Origin: an uncultured Bacteroidota bacterium
GTDB taxonomy: Bacteria > Bacteroidota > Bacteroidia > Chitinophagales > Chitinophagaceae
Direction of reading: 5' to 3'
NCBI GenBank assembly: GCA_903913355.1
Contig: CAIWKU010000002.1
Span: forward strand, 1 to 6,115
DNA length: 6,115 nt
In this document: piece after piece, positions 1 to 6,114 of the stretch
Numbering within the stretch: the stretch's first letter is position 1
Layout of the letters: every line of letters starts with the position of its first letter
Notes under the pieces: model-generated
What the model was told of the DNA's origin: nothing
The model's database searches: none
Seen by the model: the letters and a program-made list of their open reading frames with translations, nothing else
Program-made: the position numbers and the translations under genes

Positions 1-596
1 CCGGTGCCATCTGTCTCCTTAATAAAATTATCTCTTGCAACAGATACTTCCTGGTAACGGGCAGTAAGTTCTTTTTGTAATTCATTTCTTTTCTGCACAA
101 GAGGTAGACGCTCTGCAGCATAGACCGCATCCTGTTCCATCCGCTTCTCTTTTTTCCTTTGTTCATTATCGAGTGAAATCTGCACATGAATTTCTTTATC
201 AAAAAGATATAGCAAGGCTGGCTGTGCCATAAATAATCCAATCGTAAGGGCCAGAACGGCCCTGAATGCAAGGGGAATGAATCTTTTCTTATTGGCCCGA
301 TTGATCCCTTTTATCAGTGCCCTGTCTATGGAAAGTATGATCCCTCCCATAAATAAACCCAGCAAAATTGCCGCCCAGATATTGTTTACTACCGTGCTAA
401 AGAAATAAGTCCATGCCAAACTGGCAAATAGCCAGGTACCCAAAACCGTCATCCCGGTAATGGCATACCTGCCCCTGTCTACCACACAATCTTTCAATAG
501 ATCCGCGTCTGCAGTAGACAACCACCAAAGAAAACGGGTCCAGCGGGTAGGTGTATACCCTTCCCTTTGGGAAACTGGCATAGTTTTTTCCATCAT
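1..596 (-). CDS. DUF4407-family integral membrane protein, N-terminal part (C-terminus beyond the window)
   Basis: The frame is open from an ATG at 596 to the left edge, giving 198 complete codons without a stop. After a short cytosolic N-terminus come three predicted membrane segments at about residues 44-66, 72-94 and 108-131. A polar, highly charged stretch with coiled-coil character follows from about 141 to the edge. The pattern matches the DUF4407 family as I know it: an early 'LSTADADLLKDC' block, an 'LSIDRALI' motif (88-95) at the end of the second helix, and an 'R..LALTIGLFMAQPALL..F.KEI' block (112-136) where the family has a conserved R-LA-IG-PL-F-EI pattern. Family members usually run well beyond 300 residues, with a last helix near the C-terminus, so roughly the second half is missing here. 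Function is unknown. The start could equally be the adjacent ATG at 593. No Shine-Dalgarno is visible; the leader is A/T-rich. It is transcribed divergently from yidC. Confidence 0.8.
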   Translation of the reverse strand, partial: MMEKTMPVSQREGYTPTRWTRFLWWLSTADADLLKDCVVDRGRYAITGMTVLGTWLFASLAWTYFFSTVVNNIWAAILLGLFMGGIILSIDRALIKGINRANKKRFIPLAFRAVLALTIGLFMAQPALLYLFDKEIHVQISLDNEQRKKEKRMEQDAVYAAERLPLVQKRNELQKELTARYQEVSVARDNFIKETDGT

Positions 597-614
597 AATA
601 TGATTTTTAAATTT

Positions 615-650
615 GGCTGGTTGAAGTGGAACGGGTTGGTTGAAGCGGGA
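615..650. repeat. Two-copy imperfect direct repeat, 19-bp period, in the divergent intergenic region
   Basis: Two tandem copies of GGYTGGTTGAAGYGGRA occupy 615-631 and 634-650. They match at 14 of 17 positions, and all three differences are transitions. The array ends about 19 bp before the start codon of the divergent DUF4407 gene and more than 100 bp upstream of the putative yidC -7 element. It could be a pair of regulator half-sites acting on the minus-strand gene, or a chance duplication. The repeat itself is seen directly; a role is inference. No convincing TAnnTTTG promoter was found for the DUF4407 gene. Confidence 0.55.
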
Positions 651-756
651 ATCGTAAAGTAACGATGAAAAAACCTGATTTCTGCCATTTACCCGTGATT
701 TATGGCTATTTTAACGCAAAGGCAAACTTGAAATACCCATTCTTCGATCCAAATAC

Positions 757-764
757 TACCTTTG
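757..764 (+). promoter_or_regulatory. Putative Bacteroidota-type -7 promoter element for yidC
   Basis: TACCTTTG is a full match to the TAnnTTTG element recognised by the Bacteroidota primary sigma factor. It ends 19 bp before the yidC ATG, which would give a short A/T-rich 5' leader of about a dozen bases. No clear -33 TTTG lies at the usual distance: the nearest TTG, at 728-730, is 26 bp upstream and slightly too far. The assignment rests on the -7 motif and its position. Confidence 0.5.
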
Positions 765-783
765 CCGCTCAATAAAATTTAAT

Positions 784-2625
784 ATGAAGACTGACAAAAA
801 TACGGTCATAGGTTTTGTGTTATTGGGCATATTGTTTTTTGCCTACTTCTGGTACAGCTCAAAACAGCAGAATGAGCTCCTGGCAATGAAGCAAAAACAG
901 GAGGATTCTATCAGAAGAGTGCAGGCTGCCAGTATAAAACCAGGGGACACCACCCTTGCCCGCCTGGATTCCCTGAAAAGAGATTCTGCTACACGATTAT
1001 CTGCTGCCGGTGATTTTACAACTGCTGCCATCGGAACAGAACAATTGGTATCAGTAGAAAATGAGCTGATGATTGTTACGTTTACCAACAAAGGGGGACA
1101 GGTTAAGACTGTACAATTAAAAAAATACAAATCTGGTAATGGTACTCCGGTATTATTATCCGGAAGCAGTGAACTGGGTTACGGAATCAATACCTCTGCC
1201 AACCAATCCTCATTAAGTTCCAATCTGTTTTTCACCGCTTCGGCCGTTGCCAAAAATGCGGATGGGTCTCAAACCCTCAATTTTAGTTTAGCTGCAGCCA
1301 ATGGAGAGAATATCGTTCATCAGTATATCATTAAACCAAATGAATATATGATGGACTGGAATGTGTCAATGACAGGTGCTGATAAATTACTGAGCCAGGG
1401 AGCATTGAACATTCAGTGGAAAACAGCCACATTTCAAAACGAGAAAACAGCAACTTATGAAAGACAGATGTCGAATATCTGTTTTTCAGAAGGAGATAAT
1501 TTTGATTATATCTCTGCTAAGAACGAAAGAAAGTTTGAGAAGCCAGTACAATGGTTAAGTGTGGTACAACAGTTTTTCAATACCACTTTGATAGCTAAGA
1601 ATAGTTTTAACGGTGGGCAGATCCAGTGGGCAAGGAAAACCGATTCGAGTAATACGCTTGCCACGGCAGATGCCAACCTGCAAATGAAATTGCCAGTTGC
1701 CGCCTCCGTATCGGTTCCATTTCAGTTATATTATGGTCCCAGCGATTATAATATCCTGAAAAAAGAAGCGCCTGAAATGGATAAGATCGTGAACCTGGGA
1801 AGAGATATGTATTCATTTGTTCGCCCGATTAATAAATATATTATTATGCCGGTGTTTGATTTCTTTGCCGGCTTTATAAAGAATTATGGTTGGGTGATTC
1901 TTTTACTTACATTATTTATCAGGCTGGTTACTTCATGGCTTACGTATAGCAGTTATCTCAGTGGCGCTAAAATGAAAGTGCTTCGTCCGGAGTTGGATGC
2001 TTTAAAGAAAAAATTTGGATCTGATCAACAGGGATTCGCCATGGAACAGATGAAATTATTCAGGGAAGCAGGCGTAAATCCATTGGGAGGTTGTATTCCG
2101 GCACTATTACAGATTCCTATTTTCTTTGCCTTGTATAGTTTCTTTAATTCAAATATTGCATTAAGGGGTCAATCTTTCCTATGGAGCCCCGATTTATCAA
2201 CCTATGATTCTATTGCTCACCTGCCTTTCACAATTCCCGCTTTCGGCGACCATGTGAGTTTGTTTACAATTACTGCGGTGGCTACCAGTTTCCTGATTTC
2301 TATCTATAATATGGCCATGACGCCAACCCAGGATAACCCTGCATTGAAGTATATGCCGTATATATTTCCTTTCATGCTGTTATTTATCTTTAATAGATTG
2401 CCATCAGCACTTACCTGGTATTATACGGTATCAAATCTGATTACCCTGGGACTTCAATTTGTAATTCAGAATTATATTATCAATCATGATAAAATTCTCG
2501 CTAAAATTGATGAGAAGCGGAAAGCCCCAAAAACAAAAAGTAAATGGCAGGAGAGATATGAGCAAATGACAGAAAGCCAGAAAAAAATACAGGATCTTAA
2601 AAATAAAACACAGAATAAAAAATAA
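784..2625 (+). CDS. yidC: Membrane protein insertase YidC (YidC/Oxa1/Alb3 family)
   Basis: This 613-residue protein inserts and folds inner-membrane proteins, alone or with SecYEG. An N-terminal membrane anchor (about residues 8-24) is followed by a charged linker. A large beta-rich periplasmic domain (about 85-335) follows, as in Gram-negative YidC. The conserved Oxa1-type insertase core runs from about 345 to 568. Arg380 in 'LLLTLFIRLVTSW' corresponds to the catalytically important groove arginine (E. coli R366). The cytoplasmic helical hairpin (about 395-428) leads into the hallmark block 'VNPLGGCIPALLQIPIFFALY' (431-451; written here as key residues N432, P433, G435, G436, P439, Q443, P445). 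The last helices carry 'MPYIFPFMLLFIFNRLPSAL' (524-543) and 'YYTVSNLITLGLQF' (546-559). The C-terminus (about 568-613) is a Lys-rich tail, as expected for ribosome contact. Length is normal for the phylum. The ATG at 784 places the anchor at the extreme N-terminus, and the leader is A/T-rich without a Shine-Dalgarno. Confidence 0.98.
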   Translation: MKTDKNTVIGFVLLGILFFAYFWYSSKQQNELLAMKQKQEDSIRRVQAASIKPGDTTLARLDSLKRDSATRLSAAGDFTTAAIGTEQLVSVENELMIVTFTNKGGQVKTVQLKKYKSGNGTPVLLSGSSELGYGINTSANQSSLSSNLFFTASAVAKNADGSQTLNFSLAAANGENIVHQYIIKPNEYMMDWNVSMTGADKLLSQGALNIQWKTATFQNEKTATYERQMSNICFSEGDNFDYISAKNERKFEKPVQWLSVVQQFFNTTLIAKNSFNGGQIQWARKTDSSNTLATADANLQMKLPVAASVSVPFQLYYGPSDYNILKKEAPEMDKIVNLGRDMYSFVRPINKYIIMPVFDFFAGFIKNYGWVILLLTLFIRLVTSWLTYSSYLSGAKMKVLRPELDALKKKFGSDQQGFAMEQMKLFREAGVNPLGGCIPALLQIPIFFALYSFFNSNIALRGQSFLWSPDLSTYDSIAHLPFTIPAFGDHVSLFTITAVATSFLISIYNMAMTPTQDNPALKYMPYIFPFMLLFIFNRLPSALTWYYTVSNLITLGLQFVIQNYIINHDKILAKIDEKRKAPKTKSKWQERYEQMTESQKKIQDLKNKTQNKK

Positions 2626-2636
2626 GCACGGAATCA

Positions 2637-2672
2637 GGTGGAACATCATTTTTGAATGAATGATGTTCCACC
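2637..2672. terminator. Perfect 14-bp inverted repeat after yidC; possible terminator or 3' mRNA-stabilising hairpin
   Basis: The left arm 2637-2650 (GGTGGAACATCATT) and right arm 2659-2672 (AATGATGTTCCACC) are exact reverse complements, with an 8-base loop (TTTGAATG). The structure begins 12 bp after the yidC stop codon, where a rho-independent terminator or 3' processing stem would sit. No U-tract follows on the plus strand: the downstream bases are AGGTTTAAAAAAACG. On the minus strand the stem is followed by a mixed sequence with a short T-run. It may therefore protect the yidC 3' end or attenuate read-through into the next gene, rather than act as a classic terminator. The stem is certain; the function is inference. 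Confidence 0.6.
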
Positions 2673-2705
2673 AGGTTTAAAAAAACGATACGTAAAACCA
2701 GGTGA

Positions 2706-3338
2706 ATGAAATTTTTTACCCTACTCTTTATTTGCTGTTCTTGGATCTCTATTGGGTTGCACGCCCAGCAAAGGGTAGTGGCAGAATGCATAATCAACTA
2801 TGCCATCACTTCCGACCCAGGAAATGCGGATAAAGACATGATGGAGTCGCTGAAGCAAAGTACTAAAACAGTATACATTAAGGGTAACGATAGTAGAACA
2901 GATTTGAATAGCCCATCTTTTTCTCAATCCTTGATATATAACAAGAATACGGGTACGGCAGTGGTTCTTAGAGAATTTGGAAATAACAAATTGATGACCC
3001 GACTGGATAATGCCAAATGGCTGAAAGAGAATAAGCGTTTTGAAGGAATGACTCTTTCACTATTGGCTGACACAAAAACAATTCTTGGGTATGAGTGTAA
3101 GAAAGCTTTGATACAGTTAAAAGATGGAAATATGTTTACTGTGTATTATGCAACCAATATCATTCCTTCCGTAAAAGAGTTTGAGTATCCTTTTAAGGAT
3201 GTACCTGGGTTTGTATTGGAATATGAAGAGCAGGAAGCAGGTAATAAAAAGATTAAGTATACAGCAACCAAAATAAATTTTAATCCGGTACAGGCATCAA
3301 AATTTGATATACCGGTTAGCGGGTACAGAATCTACTAA
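2706..3338 (+). CDS. Secreted protein of unknown function, GLPGLI/DUF4412-like
   Basis: This is a 210-residue exported protein. Residues 1-20 form a signal peptide with a hydrophobic core (FFTLLFICCSWISIGL) and a likely signal peptidase I site after 'LHA', before QQ. The mature part is predicted to be mostly beta-strand. It has a layout I associate with Bacteroidota GLPGLI and DUF4412-type periplasmic proteins: an early 'INYAI' strand, 'VYIKGNDSRTDL' (56-67), 'IYNKNTGTAVVL' (77-88), 'TKTILGYECKKALI' (123-136), 'VYYATNIIP' (146-154), and 'DVPGFVLEYE' (165-174) where GLPGLI proteins have their name motif. The name motif is degenerate here (VPGFVL), so family placement is moderate. Two cysteines, C28 and C131, remain in the mature protein. 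No enzyme motif is visible and the function is unknown. The start lies 80 bp after yidC, past the hairpin. An AGGTGA abuts the ATG, too close to act as a normal Shine-Dalgarno. It may be co-transcribed with yidC by read-through, since no good promoter of its own was found. Confidence 0.85.
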   Translation: MKFFTLLFICCSWISIGLHAQQRVVAECIINYAITSDPGNADKDMMESLKQSTKTVYIKGNDSRTDLNSPSFSQSLIYNKNTGTAVVLREFGNNKLMTRLDNAKWLKENKRFEGMTLSLLADTKTILGYECKKALIQLKDGNMFTVYYATNIIPSVKEFEYPFKDVPGFVLEYEEQEAGNKKIKYTATKINFNPVQASKFDIPVSGYRIY

Positions 3339-3352
3339 AAAGAGTAATTCGA

Positions 3353-3709
3353 TTAACGTTGTGGAGGAGTAGGCGTCTTGAATTTAGGCGCTTTGATCTT
3401 GAACTTATAAGGATAGATATAAGTGGTGTTGCCATTATCATAGCGTAACATAGAATTGATCTCCATACCAGTAGCTCCTTCTTTGGATGGAGAAAAACTC
3501 TGGCCACCCTTAAATTGAAGGCTTGATTTCAGGGAAGAGAAAGTCAAACTCTTGTGCGATAATGAACTAAGATTCCTGAGAGAGAAACGGTTAGATTTTT
3601 GCTTTTCATCCGAAAGACCCGTGAATGAGAAAGCTGCATAAGCCACCTGTATACCCATCGCAAAAAGGGCAACAATCAGGAGTTTTTGTATGGAATGCAA
3701 TTTCACCAT
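3353..3709 (-). CDS. Small exported protein of unknown function (118 aa)
   Basis: I treat this as a real gene and not a shadow frame, because no other long frame competes for the region. It also opens with a convincing signal peptide: MVKLHSIQK, then the hydrophobic stretch LLIVALFAMGIQV, then AYA with cleavage after about residue 25. The mature chain of about 93 residues is basic and Ser/Lys-rich, with low-complexity SL/SS runs (43-65). It ends with a more ordered aromatic block 'NTTYIYPYKFKIKAPKF' (94-110) and a 'KTPTPPQR' tail. It has no cysteines, lipobox or recognisable enzymatic motif. Similar short proteins with a Tyr/Lys-rich end occur in Chitinophagaceae as far as I recall, but I cannot name a family. 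It converges on the upstream secreted-protein gene with a 14-bp gap and diverges from the TPR gene. A promoter-like sequence sits almost on the start codon, so the mRNA may be nearly leaderless. Confidence 0.72.
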   Translation of the reverse strand: MVKLHSIQKLLIVALFAMGIQVAYAAFSFTGLSDEKQKSNRFSLRNLSSLSHKSLTFSSLKSSLQFKGGQSFSPSKEGATGMEINSMLRYDNGNTTYIYPYKFKIKAPKFKTPTPPQR

Positions 3710-3714
3710 TATTA

Positions 3715-3746
3715 CAAAAATAAGTATTTAATAAATATGATACAAT
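3715..3746 (-). promoter_or_regulatory. Putative -33/-7 promoter for the small exported-protein gene
   Basis: Read on the minus strand, ATTG (3746-3743) is followed after exactly 20 bp by TATTTTTG (3722-3715). This is a good -33/-7 pair for the Bacteroidota primary sigma factor. Only five bases (TAATA) separate the -7 element from the ATG at 3709. Transcription would therefore start at or within a few bases of the start codon. The surrounding region is very AT-rich, so a chance match is possible. Confidence 0.45.
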
Positions 3747-3844
3747 TATGATTTTATTAACTATACGTTAATAACTCGAAAAAGTTGCCAAAAAGCCGAA
3801 AAAACTTCCTTTTTTGTCATAAATTGTATAAACCTAATAGCCAG

Positions 3845-5266
3845 ATGCGAGAAAATCCGTACCGCGAAGACCGCGAAGAGCTAAAAGAATTACTCCGACA
3901 ATACCAGAATCTCAAACAGGGGCGTCAGCATTCTTTTTTGGAAGAGGATGCATTTGAGCGAATTATTGACCATTTTGACGAGAAAGACAATCTACCCGAA
4001 GCACTGGAAGCAGCTGAAATGGGTCTATCCCAGTTTCCCTATTCCTCTCAATTAATGATCAAAAAAGCTGATTTGTTACTAGCTACCCGTAAATACCGGG
4101 AAGCACTGGATATATTGGAAGTGGCAGAATTGTATGATGGTAGCGACCTGAACCTCTATATTTTAAAGACAGATGCCTACCTGGCCCTGGATCAGCAGGC
4201 TAAAGCTGTAGAACTTTTGGAAGCAGCTTTGCAGCTTTTTGAGGGGGAAGAAAGACTGGATCTCTTATTTGAACTGGCAGATGTATATGATGATTATGAA
4301 GAATTTGATAAAGTATTTGATTGCCTGAAGCTGATATTGGAAGAAGAACCGAATAATGAAGAAGCTTTGTATAAGATTTGCTTCTGGACAGATTTTACCG
4401 GCAGAAATGAAGAAAGTATCCGGCTTCACCAGAATATCATAGAAGAATTCCCATTTAGTGAGCTAGCCTGGTTTAATCTTGCCGCAGCTTACCAGGGATT
4501 GAAACTCTATGAAAAATCTATTGATGCATATCAATATGCAGTAGCGATTGATGAGAAATTTGATTATGCTTATCGCAATATGGGAGATGCTTATCTGCGA
4601 TTGCGTAAATACAAAGAAGCCATTGAAGTGCTGGAGAAAGTATTGGAACTTACCCGGCCTGAAGATGTGATCTATGAAGCGATCGGTCATTGTTATCATC
4701 GAATGGGGAATTTTGCGCAAGCACGGTTTCACTATAAAAAAGCGGTTCACCTGAATCCGGATGATAGTAAATTGCATTATAAGATTGCTGTTACCTATAT
4801 GCTTGAAGAGCAATGGCAAAGTGCCATCAAGCAATTGGAAAACGCAATGCGTATTCATAGAACCATCCCAGAATACAACCTGGCAATGGGAGAATGTAAA
4901 ATGCACCTGAAACAGTACAAAGATGCCATCCAGTATTTTGGAACGGTAGTAAGGCATAAAACGAAAAATGTAGCGGGTTGGGAAGCATTGATACGCTGTC
5001 TCTTGAAAGCCGAATTATATGAAGAAGTGATTGAACAGTGTATAGCAGCCATGAAAGCCACAGATGGAAAGCCTGTATTCCTTTTCTATTATAGCACGTC
5101 CTTATTTGCCATGGGAAAAACCAAAGAGGCCCTGTTAAAACTGGAAATGGCTATGGAAAAAGCACCCAAATTCCTGAAAAAATTCATTGAACTCAACCCT
5201 TCTATCCTTCAAAATAACCAGGTAGTGGATATAGTAGCCCGATACAAGAAGGGTAAGAAAATTTAA
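3845..5266 (+). CDS. Tetratricopeptide-repeat (TPR) protein
   Basis: This is a 473-residue all-helical protein made almost wholly of TPR-like units of about 34 residues, roughly a dozen from residue 36 to 443. The clearest are 205-238 ('AWFNLAAAYQGLKLYEKSI'), 239-272 ('AYRNMGDAYLRLRKYKEAI') and 275-306 ('IYEAIGHCYHRMGNFAQAR'). They show the expected small residues at helix A positions 8 and helix B position 20, and a terminal Pro ('HLNPDD'). There is no signal peptide or membrane segment, so it is probably a cytoplasmic scaffold binding a protein partner; no catalytic domain is present. The N-terminus is acidic and charged (RENPYREDREELKELL) and the C-terminus is basic. The same frame extends upstream to a TTG at 3785. 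I chose the ATG at 3845 because the 20 extra residues are basic, uncharacteristic of the protein and overlap the AT-rich divergent promoter region. A TTTTTTG run (3810-3816), 28 bp before the ATG and about 21 bp after a TTG, could be a weak promoter. Confidence 0.9.
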   Translation: MRENPYREDREELKELLRQYQNLKQGRQHSFLEEDAFERIIDHFDEKDNLPEALEAAEMGLSQFPYSSQLMIKKADLLLATRKYREALDILEVAELYDGSDLNLYILKTDAYLALDQQAKAVELLEAALQLFEGEERLDLLFELADVYDDYEEFDKVFDCLKLILEEEPNNEEALYKICFWTDFTGRNEESIRLHQNIIEEFPFSELAWFNLAAAYQGLKLYEKSIDAYQYAVAIDEKFDYAYRNMGDAYLRLRKYKEAIEVLEKVLELTRPEDVIYEAIGHCYHRMGNFAQARFHYKKAVHLNPDDSKLHYKIAVTYMLEEQWQSAIKQLENAMRIHRTIPEYNLAMGECKMHLKQYKDAIQYFGTVVRHKTKNVAGWEALIRCLLKAELYEEVIEQCIAAMKATDGKPVFLFYYSTSLFAMGKTKEALLKLEMAMEKAPKFLKKFIELNPSILQNNQVVDIVARYKKGKKI

Positions 5267-5320
5267 CAGTTCCCCATTCTCTTGTAAAAAGGTAGACAAT
5301 TACAAGTCACCCGATTATCT

Positions 5321-5328
5321 TATTTTTG
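5321..5328 (+). promoter_or_regulatory. Putative Bacteroidota-type -7 promoter element for the ComA-family gene
   Basis: TATTTTTG is a full match to TAnnTTTG and ends 21 bp before the ATG at 5350, almost the same spacing as at yidC. No -33 TTTG is recognisable about 20 bp upstream. It suggests that the sulfonate gene is transcribed independently of the TPR gene, despite the short co-directional gap of 83 bp. Confidence 0.5.
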
Positions 5329-5349
5329 CCCCCGACAAAATAATCCAGC

Positions 5350-6114
5350 ATGAATTTTAATCTATCTCAGATCCCCCAACGTACACAGAAACCCAGAGTA
5401 TCCGGTTTAACCATGGTAATGGATAAAGGACTAAGCATTAACGAGGTTCACGATTTTATGAGTGTAAGCGGTCCGCATGTAGATATTGTGAAACTTGGAT
5501 TCGGCACATCTTATGTAACTCCTAACTTAAGAGAAAAATTACAGGTGTATCAATCATATAATATGCCTATTTATTTTGGCGGAACTTTATTTGAGGCTTT
5601 TTTAATTCGCAACCAGTTTGATGATTATATAGCGGTATGTAAAGATTATGGTATTGAGTACGTTGAAGTAAGCGATGGATCAATCAGTATTCCACATGCA
5701 GAAAAATGCGGGTATATTGAAAAATTAACTAAACATGCTACCGTACTGAGTGAAGTAGGAAGTAAAGACGCAGCGCATATCATACCTCCCTATAAATGGA
5801 TTGAATTAATGCGGGCAGAGTTGGAAGCCGGATCTTCTTATGTGATTGCCGAAGCACGCGAAGCAGGGAATGTAGGTATCTATCGTGGTTCTGGAGAAGT
5901 GAGAGAGGGATTAGTACAGGAAATACTTACCCAGATACCGGAAGAAAAAATTATTTGGGAAGCCCCTCAAAAAGCACAACAATTATATTTTCTCGAACTG
6001 ATTGGATGTAATGTAAACCTGGGAAATATTGCGCCCAATGAAGTAATTCCTTTAGAAGCTATGCGTATCGGTTTACGAGGTGATACATTCGAACTTTATC
6101 TCGATAAAAAATAA
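5350..6114 (+). CDS. comA: Phosphosulfolactate synthase (ComA family)
   Basis: This 254-residue protein is predicted to add sulfite to phosphoenolpyruvate, giving (2R)-phosphosulfolactate, in the cytoplasm. The family folds as a (beta/alpha)8 barrel. Its conserved blocks are present in order: 'GLTMVMDKGL' (19-28), 'DIVKLGFGTS' (45-54), 'GGTLFE' (77-82), 'EVSDGSISI' (106-114), 'LSEVGSKD' (133-140), 'VIAEAREAGNVGIY' (165-178), 'WEAPQKAQQ' (203-211), 'NVNLGNI' (221-227), and 'EVIPLEAMRIGLRGDTF' (231-247). Length is typical and the gene is complete, with TAA at 6112-6114. ComA was defined in methanogen coenzyme M biosynthesis, but homologues are widespread in bacteria that make sulfolactate or other C3 sulfonates. 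In this phylum a link to cysteate and sulfonolipids is plausible but inferred. The partner phosphatase (ComB) and dehydrogenase are not in the window. The ATG at 5350 has an A/T-rich leader and no Shine-Dalgarno. Confidence 0.95.
   Translation: MNFNLSQIPQRTQKPRVSGLTMVMDKGLSINEVHDFMSVSGPHVDIVKLGFGTSYVTPNLREKLQVYQSYNMPIYFGGTLFEAFLIRNQFDDYIAVCKDYGIEYVEVSDGSISIPHAEKCGYIEKLTKHATVLSEVGSKDAAHIIPPYKWIELMRAELEAGSSYVIAEAREAGNVGIYRGSGEVREGLVQEILTQIPEEKIIWEAPQKAQQLYFLELIGCNVNLGNIAPNEVIPLEAMRIGLRGDTFELYLDKK

Noticed and set aside
651..666. Short inverted repeat ATCGT-N6-ACGAT next to the 19-bp repeat
   Set aside because: Only 5 bp per arm, which is common by chance in AT-rich intergenic DNA, and not positioned at a clear promoter.
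843..1130. Minus-strand open frame (95 codons) within yidC
   Set aside because: It is antisense to the conserved yidC gene, and the product has a random Cys/Ser-rich composition with no recognisable motif.
2670..2703. Direct repeat ACCAGGT at 2670-2676 and 2697-2703 before the secreted-protein gene
   Set aside because: Seven bases over a short distance is weak. The second copy merely overlaps the AGGTGA next to the ATG, and no third copy or regulatory context supports it.
4463..4957. Long minus-strand open frame (164 codons) inside the TPR gene
   Set aside because: It lies fully within a well-supported TPR coding sequence. Its translation has no domain, signal peptide or coherent composition, so it is a shadow frame.
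5281..5306. Inverted repeat CTTGTAA-N12-TTACAAG after the TPR gene, considered as a terminator
   Set aside because: The stem is 7 bp, AT-rich, with a 12-base loop and no following T-run, so it is too weak to call.
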